Source: Terriglobia bacterium (lineage in GTDB: Bacteria > Acidobacteriota > Terriglobia > Terriglobales > Acidobacteriaceae). Taken from it: a stretch of 64,000 nt of DNA. The notes beneath the pieces are model-generated. The model worked only from the letters and a program-made list of their open reading frames with translations. It ran no database searches and had not been told where the DNA came from. Shown here piece after piece: positions 24,379 through 33,609 of this stretch. Where the stretch lies: contig JAIQFO010000004.1 in NCBI GenBank assembly GCA_020073215.1, forward strand, positions 62,001 to 126,000, given 5' to 3'. Made by a program: the position numbers and the translations under genes. The stretch's first letter is position 1. Each line of letters opens with the position of its first letter.

Positions 24379-25821
24379 ATGTCCCCTTCCAACGGTCACA
24401 CCCTGCGGCGCAGTTCGAGAGTCCCGGTCAAAGTTCCCATCCGCGTCACCAGCATGGAGCCCAATGCCCAGTTCTCCGAGATCTGCGAAACGCTGGTGGT
24501 CAGCGCCCACGGTTGTGCCCTCCGCTTTCCGTTGAAGCTCGACGCCGGAAGCGCCCTGCGCCTCGACAGCCGGGGAGGCCGTCAGGCCACCGCCTACGTG
24601 GTTTTCTGCCAGCCCATGGGGTCCGACGGGCAAGGCTTCCGGCTGGGTGCGCGGCTCGACCGCCCGGAAAACTTCTGGGGACTGGAATCCTATCCCGACG
24701 ATTGGCGAGTCCTCGAGATGCCCACACCCGCCATTCACCAACCCCTCCACAAACCGCCGGAAAAACCCGTTGTGGTGCACAAACCCCAAGTTCCTTCCCA
24801 AGCTTCGCGAACCGTGCTCGACAAGATCGAGGAGCAACTCTCGGAAGACCGTTTGCGCGGTATCCTCGCCAGGCTCGTTCAGCCCTTGCAGGCGGAAGTC
24901 ACCGAGATCCGCGAGAAGCTGGCCGGGAATGCCAGGCGCAACCGCTTTGAGGTGTCCCTTGGGCATATACCGCCGGAATTGGAGGAGAAGCTATGGGAGC
25001 GCCTGCGGTCGGACGTTGGAACACGCGTCCTGGAGCAGACGCGGGAACAGTCAGCAGAAATGCTCGGAGCGGCGAAAACGGTGATCGAGCAAAAGACGAG
25101 TGCGGCCCTGACCGAGTTCCGGCACCGTCTTGCCGGTGAACTGCATGCTGTCGAACAACGGGCGCAGGTGTTGTCCAAGGAGCTCACCACAACGGCGCAA
25201 CACCATGTCCGCGCCGGAATTGAGAAACTGCAGCGGCACGCCGTGGAGACGGGAGCCCATCTCAACGCCCAGGGTGATGAGCTCGTCTCCTCTTTGCAGG
25301 GACAACTGGCGGATTCGCATGCTGTTCACCGCCGGAAGATGGAACAGATCCAGACCGATACCGCCGCGAAAGCCTCCCAACTTCAGTCGGAAGTGACGGA
25401 CCTCGGGCGGAGGATTGCGGCACTGAACGAGGCCGTGCGCCGCCTGGAGTCGGATCTCGACGCCCACCTGGAGCGCATCGCCGGCGAAATTGTCACGGAA
25501 GCCCGAACCCGACTCGAGAACGCTGTCGCTCTGACCCTCAAGGACCTGCAAGCACGCAGCTCGAATGAAGTCGAGGCCAGCGTCAACCAGATGTGCGGAT
25601 ACCTGAGAACCATTCAGAATCGGATTGAAGACTCCTTTTCTGGTTCTCTGGAAGCCCAAGGTGAGGAAGCTGTGCAGTCGATCGCGCAACAATTCGAGGA
25701 CCTCGCGCAGCAATCGGTGGAAAAGTGGCGGATCGGACTCGCCAAGGATTTGAATGCGGCAGCGAATACTCTAGGCCAGCGACTCCGTCAGGAACTCGAA
25801 CCCGAGGCCGGAAAAAGCTAG
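24379..25821 (+). CDS. PilZ-type domain fused to a long coiled coil
   Basis: 480 residues. Residues about 10-100 look like a PilZ domain (R-R-S-S-R-V-P-V-K-V-P-I-R-V at the start, the R-x-x-x-R c-di-GMP-type motif, and later G-F-R-L-G-A-R-L). After a Pro-rich linker, residues 140-475 are a nearly continuous amphipathic helix with many Gln, Glu and Ala, like apolipoprotein or chemoreceptor coiled coils. A c-di-GMP-responsive scaffold is an inference. It follows the GTPase module in the same direction after a 280-base gap. Confidence 0.75.
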   Translation: MSPSNGHTLRRSSRVPVKVPIRVTSMEPNAQFSEICETLVVSAHGCALRFPLKLDAGSALRLDSRGGRQATAYVVFCQPMGSDGQGFRLGARLDRPENFWGLESYPDDWRVLEMPTPAIHQPLHKPPEKPVVVHKPQVPSQASRTVLDKIEEQLSEDRLRGILARLVQPLQAEVTEIREKLAGNARRNRFEVSLGHIPPELEEKLWERLRSDVGTRVLEQTREQSAEMLGAAKTVIEQKTSAALTEFRHRLAGELHAVEQRAQVLSKELTTTAQHHVRAGIEKLQRHAVETGAHLNAQGDELVSSLQGQLADSHAVHRRKMEQIQTDTAAKASQLQSEVTDLGRRIAALNEAVRRLESDLDAHLERIAGEIVTEARTRLENAVALTLKDLQARSSNEVEASVNQMCGYLRTIQNRIEDSFSGSLEAQGEEAVQSIAQQFEDLAQQSVEKWRIGLAKDLNAAANTLGQRLRQELEPEAGKS

Positions 25822-25869
25822 ACGCGGCCCCACGAGTAGATCGGCAATCGCTGCTCGATTGATACACTG

Positions 25870-27033
25870 ATGGCCATAGGCTCGCCTATGCTTCCCTGCC
25901 AGCGCCATCTCTTCGATATTCCCGACAACGTCGCTTACCTGAACTGCGCCTACATGTCACCGCTGATGAAGCCCGTGCTCGAGGCTGCAGCCGGGGGCCT
26001 TGCCCGCAAAGCGCACCCGTGGGACATCACTCCCGACAAATTCTTTACCGGCGCAGACGAGTTCCGCGCCACCGCCGCGCAGATCGTCAACAGCTCCGGG
26101 GACGACATCGCCATCGTTTCCTCGGCCAGCTACGGCGTCGCCACCGCCGCGCGCAATCTGCCCGTCCAGAAAGGCCAGAGCATTCTCGTACTCGCCGAAC
26201 AGTTCCCTTCCAATTACTACCCGTGGCAGCGGCGTGCGGAAGAAACCGGCGCATCCCTAAAGGTCGTCGCCTGGCCTGCTGATAAAAACCCCGACTGGAC
26301 CGCAGCCGTCTTGAGTTCCCTGACCGCCGACGTAGCCATCGCCGCCCTGCCCCACGTGCACTGGACAAGCGGCGGAAAACTTGACCTCGTCCGCATCGGC
26401 GAAGCTTGCCGCAAAGTGGGTGCCGCGCTCGCTCTCGATCTCACCCAGTCGCTCGGTGCGCTGTCCTTTAGCATTCGCGACGTGCAGCCGGATTTCGCCG
26501 TCGCTGCCAGCTACAAATGGCTGCTCGGACCTTATTCCATCGGCCTTCTCTATGTCGCTCCGAAATGGCAGCAGGGAATGCCCCTGGAAGAGAATTGGAT
26601 TCAGCGCTCGAACGCTCGTGATTTCTCGAGCCTGATCCTCTATGCGGAAGACTACGACGCCGGCGCGCGGCGTTTCGACATGGGCGAGCGCTCGAACTTC
26701 GCGCTGCTGCCCGCTGCCGTACGCGCCATGAAGCAGTTGCTGGAGTGGAACGTCGCGCAGGTTTCCGACACGGCCGGCGCGCTCAATCGCCAACTGGCGA
26801 GCGCCGCGGCTGACCTGGGTTTCTCCGCACCCGCCGAACCGTGGCGCGCGCCTCACTACCTCTGCTTGCGGAGGAAGGCTGCGATTCCGAAGGAGCTCCC
26901 CGAAATCCTCGCGAGAGAAAAAGTATTCGTCAGCGTCCGTGGCAGTTCGATTCGAGTGACGCCGCACGTTTACAACACGGTCGAGGATTGCGACCGGCTC
27001 ATCCAATGCCTGCGTCGTATCGCCGTGGTTTAG
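25870..27033 (+). CDS. Class V PLP-dependent aminotransferase/lyase
   Basis: About 387 residues with the fold-type I pattern of the kynureninase/cysteine-desulfurase group: Y-L-N-C-A-Y-M-S-P, A-I-V-S-S-A-S-Y-G-V-A-T-A, L-D-L-T-Q-S-L-G-A with the cofactor-ring Asp, and the PLP-binding Lys in A-S-Y-K-W-L-L-G-P. The end R-V-T-P-H-V-Y-N-T is typical of the family. No conserved cysteine loop of a desulfurase is seen, so substrate remains open. No obvious operon partners. Confidence 0.85.
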   Translation: MAIGSPMLPCQRHLFDIPDNVAYLNCAYMSPLMKPVLEAAAGGLARKAHPWDITPDKFFTGADEFRATAAQIVNSSGDDIAIVSSASYGVATAARNLPVQKGQSILVLAEQFPSNYYPWQRRAEETGASLKVVAWPADKNPDWTAAVLSSLTADVAIAALPHVHWTSGGKLDLVRIGEACRKVGAALALDLTQSLGALSFSIRDVQPDFAVAASYKWLLGPYSIGLLYVAPKWQQGMPLEENWIQRSNARDFSSLILYAEDYDAGARRFDMGERSNFALLPAAVRAMKQLLEWNVAQVSDTAGALNRQLASAAADLGFSAPAEPWRAPHYLCLRRKAAIPKELPEILAREKVFVSVRGSSIRVTPHVYNTVEDCDRLIQCLRRIAVV

Positions 27034-27048
27034 GAAACGACTCCAACA

Positions 27049-27777
27049 TTACTGCTTAAGCGCCGTAGCGCGCCGCTGCGCGACCGAAGCCGCCTCGGTG
27101 GCCGGATTTTCTTTCTGCACCTGGTCGTAAATCCTCTTCGCCTCGTCCGGCTTCTTCTGCGCCTCGTAAAACGAGGCAAGTTCGAGCTGCGCCGTCGCCT
27201 TGCTGACCACGATCGTGGGCTTGTCGATCAACTGCTTATAAAGGTCGACTGCCTGCGCGTCCTTGTTCTCCGCGCGATAAACCGAAGCCAGCGCGAACTT
27301 GCCGAGGGCCGCGAGGTCGGCGTTCGAAGAACCAGCCGCCTCTTGCAAACTGCGCTCCGCTGCCGCGTTGTCGTTAAGCTGTGCGGAGGCCAACCCGACA
27401 AAATAGCGCGCCATATCGGCAGTGTGCGTGTGCGGATACTTATCGACAATCGCCTGGAACTGCTTGCGCGCCGCCGTGGCTCGCTCCTGCGGTGATGCAA
27501 AGCTATCGTACCCTGGTTGCGCTGGGACGCCCGCCGGACGCACCGGCGTTTCAAAAGTGCGCACCGCCGTCGAAAGCTCGGCGCTGGCTTTTTCGTCCTG
27601 CGTGTTGACGTAGTACCAGCCACCGAACGCGACCGCTGCAATCACGACCACCGCAACCGCGGCGGCAATGAGTTTCGACCGGTGTTCCACCGTCCAGTGG
27701 GCGGCGTTCTCTGCTGCCTCGAGCGTAACCTTGCTGAAGCGGTCTTGTTTCAGTTGATGCCGGGTTTCTGCGCGCAC
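27049..27777 (-). CDS. TPR membrane protein, YfgM/TPR_21-like
   Basis: About 242 residues. The N-terminal cytoplasmic part (L-K-Q-D-R-F and W-T-V-E-H-R) is followed by one membrane helix (L-I-A-A-A-V-A-V-V-V-I-A-A-V-A-F-G-G-W-Y-Y) and a periplasmic block of TPR-like repeats. This is the layout of YfgM, a Sec-translocon associated protein. It starts at a GTG (27777). The next minus-strand gene is a DksA-like regulator. Confidence 0.75.
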   Translation of the reverse strand: MRAETRHQLKQDRFSKVTLEAAENAAHWTVEHRSKLIAAAVAVVVIAAVAFGGWYYVNTQDEKASAELSTAVRTFETPVRPAGVPAQPGYDSFASPQERATAARKQFQAIVDKYPHTHTADMARYFVGLASAQLNDNAAAERSLQEAAGSSNADLAALGKFALASVYRAENKDAQAVDLYKQLIDKPTIVVSKATAQLELASFYEAQKKPDEAKRIYDQVQKENPATEAASVAQRRATALKQ

Positions 27778-27899
27778 GGGCTTCCTTCTTCGCTTAAAGG
27801 TAGGATGGCAATTATTCAGTCTAGCAGGCCGATTTCCAGAGCGTCAAAGAACACCGCATCCAAGAACAGACGGGTGCGCTCAACGGAAATCGATGGCAA

Positions 27900-28265
27900 T
27901 TACTGAGCGGCTTCCAGCAGACCTTTTTCCGCTTTTTCCTGGCAATCGATGCAATGACGCGTCCAAGGCACAGCTTCCAGACGCTTGGCATTGATCTCTT
28001 TACCGCAGGAAACGCATTCTCCGAAGCTGCCTTCGCGGATGCGGGCCAAAGCGCTATCGACCATGTTGAGCAACTGCCGGTCGTTGTTGCTCTGGCTGAA
28101 CAGGAATTCTTTGTTGTAAGAGCTGGCGGCGCGATCGGCGACATCCTGCGTGGCCTCATCGTCGGCGGTCCGGCCGTCCTGCTGGTTGCGGACCACCATG
28201 TGGCGCAGTTCCTGCTGCCGGGTTTCCAGTCTCTTTCTGAACGCTTCTAGTTTCTTCTTATCCAT
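27900..28265 (-). CDS. DksA/TraR-family zinc-finger protein
   Basis: About 121 residues: N-terminal coiled coil (K-L-E-A-F-R-K-R-L-E-T-R-Q-Q-E-L), A-D-R-A-A-S-S-Y-N-K-E at the coiled-coil tip, then the zinc finger C-V-S-C-G-K-E-I ... H-C-I-D-C-Q. Such proteins enter the RNA polymerase secondary channel and alter initiation with ppGpp. The tip residues differ from canonical D-x-x-D-x-A, so full DksA activity is not assured. Confidence 0.88.
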   Translation of the reverse strand: MDKKKLEAFRKRLETRQQELRHMVVRNQQDGRTADDEATQDVADRAASSYNKEFLFSQSNNDRQLLNMVDSALARIREGSFGECVSCGKEINAKRLEAVPWTRHCIDCQEKAEKGLLEAAQ

Positions 28266-28489
28266 GATTGCTGCCTGCGATGAAGTGGAAGCCCCCGCCT
28301 ACAAGGGACCCCATTCCCCGCTTGAAGTCAAACGAATATCCTAAGCGCGGCAGAGATCGGGCGTCAACTGGAGGGATGCTGGAAATCCACTCGGGGCGGC
28401 GACCGGGAAAGGATTGGCACCTGGGCACCACTTCAGCGATGCCGCACCTTCCCCGCGATAGAAACATCTCTTGAGAGGGCGAGCAACCG

Positions 28490-28906
28490 CTACGCCGCCT
28501 TCCCCATCACCGGCTCCGTGCAATGACTGCACCGCCGGGCATCAATCGGAATCTCGCTCAGGCATTCCGGACATTTCTTAGTGGTCGGATCCGCCGGCGC
28601 TGGAGCCTTCCGCATCCGCGCCACCAGAGCATTGATCGGAGTCACTACGAAGAAATAAATGGCTGCGGCAACCAGCAAAAACGAAACCACGGCATTGATG
28701 AAAAGGCCCACCGGAAACGGCGTCCCGTTAATCGTGAAATGGATGGCGGAAAAATCCGGTTTGCCCACGATCGCGGCGATGAACGGCATCAACAAATCGT
28801 CCGTCAGCGCCTTGACCACACTGCCAAAAGCCGCGCCAATCACCACGCCCACAGCCATATCCACTACATTGCCACGCAGTATGAACTGCTTGAATCCAGA
28901 GAGCAT
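28490..28906 (-). CDS. mscL: Large-conductance mechanosensitive channel MscL with zinc ribbon
   Basis: About 138 residues. M-L-S-G-F-K-Q-F-I-L-R-G-N-V-V-D-M-A-V-G-V-V-I-G-A-A-F-G is the classical MscL N-terminus and first helix; the second helix is V-S-F-L-L-V-A-A-A-I-Y-F-F-V-V. After the normal C-terminal helix comes a zinc ribbon C-P-E-C ... C-S-H-C, which is not part of the E. coli protein. MscL opens under strong membrane tension to release solutes. Confidence 0.93.
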   Translation of the reverse strand: MLSGFKQFILRGNVVDMAVGVVIGAAFGSVVKALTDDLLMPFIAAIVGKPDFSAIHFTINGTPFPVGLFINAVVSFLLVAAAIYFFVVTPINALVARMRKAPAPADPTTKKCPECLSEIPIDARRCSHCTEPVMGKAA

Positions 28907-28993
28907 TGGGCTGACCTCCTAGAACTGTGATGGCCGACAAATGTAAATGGGGAGCGGTCGCTGGTCAAGCCGTTTAGAGGGCCTACCGTCTTA

Positions 28994-30037
28994 TCACCTT
29001 GCGCGAATCTCGACTTCCCCGTTTAATCCGTCGTACGTCAGAACCCAGTTGCGCAGTATATCGCGACCGATAAGGCAAGAAAAGAAAGGCTGACCGATGA
29101 TCGGGCACGCAACGACGCGAACCACGTCGAGACGACTCAGGTTGCTTCGAGGGAAAGAAATTGAGGCGGCGTATTCCGGGTATTCCACAACTTGTCCCCC
29201 AACAGCGATGATCATCACCTGTCCGGTCTGCTTGAGTTTGCACGTGGTGGCAATTTGCGGGTTAATCACGGTGAGAGAAGCACCCGTGTCGATTAGAGCT
29301 CTCACTGGCAATTCAGGAAATTCGAGCCCCACTGCTCTAGCTTCCTTTGCCTCCCAGTTGGTGGCGCTTATTAGTATCTCGATGTGCGGACCCTGTTTCA
29401 GGAGCGTAGTTGAGTCGGGTCTCCACTTCGTGCGACGTGCCATGGCGGCGGGCCTGGGTTTATTCGCCCTCCCCTCTGCTCCGTCGGGGCCGGGTACGGG
29501 TGAGTCCGCGCTGCATGGTTTTGAGACATTCGCCGTGCGCTGCTCCTCGGCCGCTTGCCTAACGCCGATTGCGATACATTTAAATGCCTCGTCACGACTT
29601 GCCCAACTGGTAACCGGCTTCATGTCTCTGGGGAGGCCCTGCAACTTACCGAAGGGGGCACCCTGCCAGTCGCAGGGTTTCAGAATCACCGGAACCACCC
29701 GCGCCTCCCCGCGTTCATGTCGCTCCATTGCCCGAGTCATCTCCTTGTCGTAGCAGTAATCTGAAGCAATGAAATCGGCACTTACAAGAAGGAGGATTAT
29801 GCCCGCCCTGTTTAGGTGTTCATCGATTTCCCCGGTCCACCCCATGCCGACGGGAATCCTACGATCGTGCCAACCCGAGATGACTCCGTTCCTCTTTAAG
29901 ATGCTAAGGTGCGTCTCTAACTTGTCGCGGAGGCGTTCGTCCTTATGGGAGTACGCGTAGAAAACCTCAATGGGCTGCGCTGCGGACGAACTAGGCTGGG
30001 AATGCGACATACTTTGAGAGTCTGCGGGGCAAGGCAT
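28994..30037 (-). CDS. TIR domain fused to retropepsin-like aspartic protease
   Basis: About 347 residues. Residues 22-160 are a TIR domain: E-V-F-Y-A-Y-S-H-K-D-E at the start (BB-loop region G-W-H-D-R-R-I-P), S-A-D-F-I-A-S-D-Y-C-Y-D-K-E-M with Glu99 in the position of the NAD-hydrolysing glutamate, and V-V-P-V-I-L-K-P-C-D-W. After a Pro-rich linker, residues 215-345 are a retropepsin-like protease: A-L-I-D-T-G-A-S with Asp250 catalytic, and C-L-I-G-R-D-I-L, the hydrophobic-hydrophobic-Gly flap motif. The start may be an internal ATG at 30010. The small gene at 30042 precedes it in the same operon. Confidence 0.88.
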   Translation of the reverse strand: MPCPADSQSMSHSQPSSSAAQPIEVFYAYSHKDERLRDKLETHLSILKRNGVISGWHDRRIPVGMGWTGEIDEHLNRAGIILLLVSADFIASDYCYDKEMTRAMERHERGEARVVPVILKPCDWQGAPFGKLQGLPRDMKPVTSWASRDEAFKCIAIGVRQAAEEQRTANVSKPCSADSPVPGPDGAEGRANKPRPAAMARRTKWRPDSTTLLKQGPHIEILISATNWEAKEARAVGLEFPELPVRALIDTGASLTVINPQIATTCKLKQTGQVMIIAVGGQVVEYPEYAASISFPRSNLSRLDVVRVVACPIIGQPFFSCLIGRDILRNWVLTYDGLNGEVEIRAR

Positions 30038-30041
30038 CCAC

Positions 30042-30356
30042 TCACGGACAGACCAAAAGAAAGATAGAATACACAGGATCTTCGGCCCAAACCTGCTTTA
30101 ATAAGAAGTTCCTGCCTAATCCTGCCGCCGAAAGACCCGCCTTGAATCCAGACGTAAAATCCGGATAGAAACCGATCACCTTTGTGCCGACAATCGCGAC
30201 GAAGTCGCCCCGATGCGAGGGTAGCCATGTGGCCCTGTGCTCCTCAAAAACCCGAAGCTCTTCGCGTAAATTATTTTCTTCCGTCACCAACCATCCTTGC
30301 CTGAGTTGGGAAATCCATTGCAGCTGACAAAACGTTGCCGCCGCATATGGGCGCAA
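30042..30356 (-). CDS. Small DUF5678-like partner of the retropepsin
   Basis: Up to 104 residues. The core (L-R-E-E-L-R-V-F-E-E-H-R, then H-R-G-D-F-V-A-I-V-G-T-K-V-I-G-F-Y and F-L-L-K-Q-V) resembles the small DUF5678-type proteins that often lie next to clan AA retropepsin genes. Here it is upstream of the TIR-retropepsin gene by a few bases. The first 20 residues may not be translated. It could be an inhibitor, substrate or targeting partner; this is inference. Confidence 0.6.
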   Translation of the reverse strand: MRPYAAATFCQLQWISQLRQGWLVTEENNLREELRVFEEHRATWLPSHRGDFVAIVGTKVIGFYPDFTSGFKAGLSAAGLGRNFLLKQVWAEDPVYSIFLLVCP

Positions 30357-30359
30357 GCT

Positions 30360-31511
30360 TCAGATCCGCATCGGCATCACAATATACCGGTACTTGTACT
30401 CCTCGCCTTCCGCGGGACGCAGTTGCCCCGCCGACTGCGCATCCTTCAACTCCAGCTTCACCTCGCAAGACCCGGTCGCCTTGATAAAGTCCATCAGATA
30501 TTGCGCGTTGAATCCGATCGCCATCGGCTCGCCGTCATAAGCGACTTCAATCGAATCCTCCGACTCGCCCGTCTCGGTCGACGAAGCGGAAATCTTCAAC
30601 TCGCCCTTCTCCAGCCGCAGCCGGACGGCACGTGACCGTTCATCGGCAAACTGCGCCACGCGCGCAATCGCCGCCCCCAGTTCATCGCCCTGCAACGCAA
30701 TCGACTTCGAGATGTCTTTCGGCAGCACCGCCTCGTAGTTGGGAAACTGCCCCGTAAGCTGCCGCGACGTCAGCAAACGCGGCCCCACACGGAAGAACAG
30801 CGTGGACTCGTCCTTGGCGAAGTCAATACTCTCGACATCGGAATCCAGCAGCGATTTCAACTCGTCCATTGCCTTCTTCGGAATCAGCGTCTTCATCTCG
30901 CCCGAGACGCCTTCAAACTTCTCCCCCGCGCGTTCCACATGCGCCAGGCGGTGCCCATCGGTCGCAACCATGGTGATCGACTCTGGCTTCAACACCATCA
31001 ACGCCCCATTCAGCGTGTAGCGGGACTCCTCGTTAGCAATCGCGAATCCCGTCTTTCCAATCATCGACCGCAGCACCGCCGCCGGAATCTTGATCGCTCC
31101 TGCCGCCGGAAATACCGGCAGCCCCGGGAAATTTGACTTCGCCATCCCCACCATCTTCGTATTCGACCGGCCGCAGCGAATACTTACCCAGTGGTTTTCA
31201 AGCAATTTGATGGTGATATCGGCGTCGGGCAGCAACTTTACGTAGTCGTGCAGTTTGCGCGCCGGAATTGTGCACGCGCCTTCTTTTTTCACCTTGGCGT
31301 TGCACGATGTCCGGAGGCTCAAGTCAAGGTCTGTCGCGGTCAGTGATAAACGATCCCCCGCGGCCTCGAAAAGATAATTGGACAGGATCGGAATCGTGGT
31401 CTTCCTCTCCACGACACCCTGAGTAGCTGTCAGTTCGCGAAGGAGTTCAATTTTGCTGACCGTAATTTCCATGGTCGTTGTGGCTGCGGCAGGGGCGGCT
31501 TCCACCGGCAT
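30360..31511 (-). CDS. dnaN: DNA polymerase III beta clamp DnaN
   Basis: About 383 residues from the ATG at 31511 behind GGGAGA; an ATG at 31472 (M-E-I-T-V-S) matches the usual family start and would give 370. The three-domain clamp fold is clear: L-L-R-E-L-T-A-T-Q-G-V-V-E-R-K-T-T-I-P-I-L, L-T-A-T-D-L-D-L-S-L, M-V-A-T-D-G-H-R-L-A, and the C-terminal Y-I-V-M-P-M-R-I. DnaN holds the replicative polymerase on DNA. It follows dnaA after about 420 bases. Confidence 0.96.
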   Translation of the reverse strand: MPVEAAPAAATTTMEITVSKIELLRELTATQGVVERKTTIPILSNYLFEAAGDRLSLTATDLDLSLRTSCNAKVKKEGACTIPARKLHDYVKLLPDADITIKLLENHWVSIRCGRSNTKMVGMAKSNFPGLPVFPAAGAIKIPAAVLRSMIGKTGFAIANEESRYTLNGALMVLKPESITMVATDGHRLAHVERAGEKFEGVSGEMKTLIPKKAMDELKSLLDSDVESIDFAKDESTLFFRVGPRLLTSRQLTGQFPNYEAVLPKDISKSIALQGDELGAAIARVAQFADERSRAVRLRLEKGELKISASSTETGESEDSIEVAYDGEPMAIGFNAQYLMDFIKATGSCEVKLELKDAQSAGQLRPAEGEEYKYRYIVMPMRI

Positions 31512-31930
31512 ATTGGGTCTCCCAACTCTAGAACTGGTTTGAACCATATGGCCTTGGGTAGGGCACGGCTTCAGCCCTACAACCAAGTCCCGCCCGAAAG
31601 AGGGCTTTAGCCCCTGAGGTTTCAAACTCTCAAAAGCTGTCAAACCAGCTCTACTTCTGTTCTCTTCTTATATCAAATGCAAAAGCAATAAAACCAGTAG
31701 TAACCGTAGGCGTTTCGGAGAAGTGGAAAACCGGTCCAGGTCCCTCCGGCTCAGTCGCTTCCCCATCAACTGTTTATGTGGAGAATCGCTCCCCACCTCG
31801 GTGGAGTCCAACGCAACCCGCGGACCCTTCTCGGGTTTCTATCCCGTCTCTCACAGGTTCCACAAATACTTCACAGTCAGAAGGCAGGAAGAACAGCCTG
31901 AAGAGTGGAAAATGTGGTCGAAACCGTCCC
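31512..31930. other. dnaA-dnaN intergenic region, possible origin elements
   Basis: 419 bases without a gene. It contains DnaA-box-like words TGTGGAGAA (31777-31785), AGTGGAAAA (31722 and 31904) and TTCCACAAA (31858-31866), and an AT-rich tract near 31660-31695. A hairpin CTTGG.TAGGGC / GCCCTA.CCAAG lies at 31553-31587 in the dnaN leader, with a further AGGGCT / AGCCCC pair behind it. Candidate origin or regulatory region; not proven. Confidence 0.4.
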
Positions 31931-33334
31931 TTACGCGCCCAATTGCTCGGTCAGTTTATTGAGCAGCCTGTTCAAATCCTTGTCGTTCTTACGAACCTCT
32001 TCGATCTTGACCACCGAATGCAACACGGTTGTGTGATGCTTGCCGCCGAACTGGCGTCCAATTTCAGGCAGGGAAGCTTCCGTGAGGTGTTTGGCCAGGT
32101 ACATCGCAATCTGCCGCGGATAGACGATGGAGCGCGAATTATTTTTCGCCTTGATCTCCACCAGGCGCAGGCCGAATTGTTCGGCCACCGCCTTTTGAAT
32201 GGATTCAATCGTCACCTTGCGCGCCTGCGAATCGATGAAATTCTTCAATACCTGCTGCGTGTAGGGAAGCGTAATCTCCGCCCCGATCAGCGAAGAATGC
32301 GCCACCAACCGGATCAGCGCGCCTTCCAACTCACGCACATTGGACCGGATGTTCGACGCAATAAATAGCGCCACATCCGTTGGCAGCGTGACCCGTTCCT
32401 GTTCCGCCTTCTTTTGCAGGATAGCGACTTTCGTCTCCAGGTCCGGCGGCTGAATGTCGGCAATCAGTCCCCACTCGAACCGGCTCCGCAAGCGGTCCTC
32501 GAATTCCGCCAACTCTTTCGGCGGACGGTCGCTGGCGATCACAATCTGCTTCATCGACTCGTGCAGTGCGTTGAAGGTGTGGAAAAACTCTTCCTGCGTC
32601 CGCTCTTTCTGCGCCAGGAACTGGATGTCGTCAATGAGCAATACGTCCATCGTCCGGAATTTATCCCGGAAGCTGATCATTTTGTCGTAGCGCAGCGAGT
32701 TGATCATCTCGTTGGTGAACTTCTCGCTCGACACGTAGCAGATCGCCGCTTGCGGCGTCCGCCGCTTGATCTCGTGCCCGATGGCCTGCATCAGGTGCGT
32801 CTTCCCCATGCCGACGCCCCCGTACAGAAACAGCGGGTTGTAGGCCTTCGAAGGCCGCTCCGCGACCGCCTGGCAGGCCGCGTGCGCGAACTGGTTCCCG
32901 CTGCCGATTACGAACGCGTCAAACGTGTAGCGCGGATTCAGTTGCGCGGCGCTGTCCCAGTCGAACCGCCCCTGCGACGGGTGCAATCCCGATATCGCTT
33001 GCGGACCCGCGCCCGCATTCGGACTATGAGCCGACAGCCCGCCGTCATGCCGGATCGGGGTGTTAGAAGGATCGTCCTCGGCGGTAACGAATTTCACATC
33101 CTCGTACCCCAGCCCGAGATTGTCGACCGCTTCCTCAATCAGATCTCCGTATTTGTCGCCGACGTGGCGGAACTCGGCGGTGGGAATGCGCACGAACAGA
33201 ACCCCATTGCTGGTATGGCTATAGCGCGTCGGCTTCAGCCAGGTATCGTAGGAGTGCCGGTTCACTTTCTTTTCCAGGGCGTCCAGGATGCGCGCCCAGG
33301 GGTTCGGGATGATGGCGGAACTGGTAAGAGACAT
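31931..33334 (-). CDS. dnaA: Chromosomal replication initiator DnaA
   Basis: About 467 residues. Domain I starts W-A-R-I-L-D-A-L-E-K-K-V; domain II is a variable linker (residues 85-130); domain III is AAA+ with Walker A G-G-V-G-M-G-K-T-H-L and Walker B V-L-L-I-D-D-I-Q-F-L-A; domain IV ends with the DnaA signature H-H-T-T-V-L-H-S-V. DnaA opens the replication origin. The ATG at 33334 was preferred over one at 33358. dnaN follows and jag precedes in the same direction. Confidence 0.97.
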   Translation of the reverse strand: MSLTSSAIIPNPWARILDALEKKVNRHSYDTWLKPTRYSHTSNGVLFVRIPTAEFRHVGDKYGDLIEEAVDNLGLGYEDVKFVTAEDDPSNTPIRHDGGLSAHSPNAGAGPQAISGLHPSQGRFDWDSAAQLNPRYTFDAFVIGSGNQFAHAACQAVAERPSKAYNPLFLYGGVGMGKTHLMQAIGHEIKRRTPQAAICYVSSEKFTNEMINSLRYDKMISFRDKFRTMDVLLIDDIQFLAQKERTQEEFFHTFNALHESMKQIVIASDRPPKELAEFEDRLRSRFEWGLIADIQPPDLETKVAILQKKAEQERVTLPTDVALFIASNIRSNVRELEGALIRLVAHSSLIGAEITLPYTQQVLKNFIDSQARKVTIESIQKAVAEQFGLRLVEIKAKNNSRSIVYPRQIAMYLAKHLTEASLPEIGRQFGGKHHTTVLHSVVKIEEVRKNDKDLNRLLNKLTEQLGA

Positions 33335-33609
33335 TATTTGTCCGAAAATCGAATGCACCGGGCGTATAAGCGTCCGGGAAAAATCCAGTCGTGAAATTAT
33401 GTGTTCTTCGTTTTACTGCAGACAGCTTCTGTTTTGCAGCACGGGTTGTCGGTGAAATGGATTGCCAGACGAACGGCATACTAGCACAAAAAAATTCGCC
33501 GCGTCCGTGTCTTTGCAACAAAAATCTTCCGCGGAGCGCTTTATACAACCGCGATTTCCCAGCGCTGTCAAGTGTCGAGAAACTAACTGCCGCGCAAACT
33601 GTGCAACTC

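Noticed and set aside
32414-33394. Plus-strand frame of 326 codons
   Set aside because: Antisense to dnaA; no motif or ribosome-binding site.
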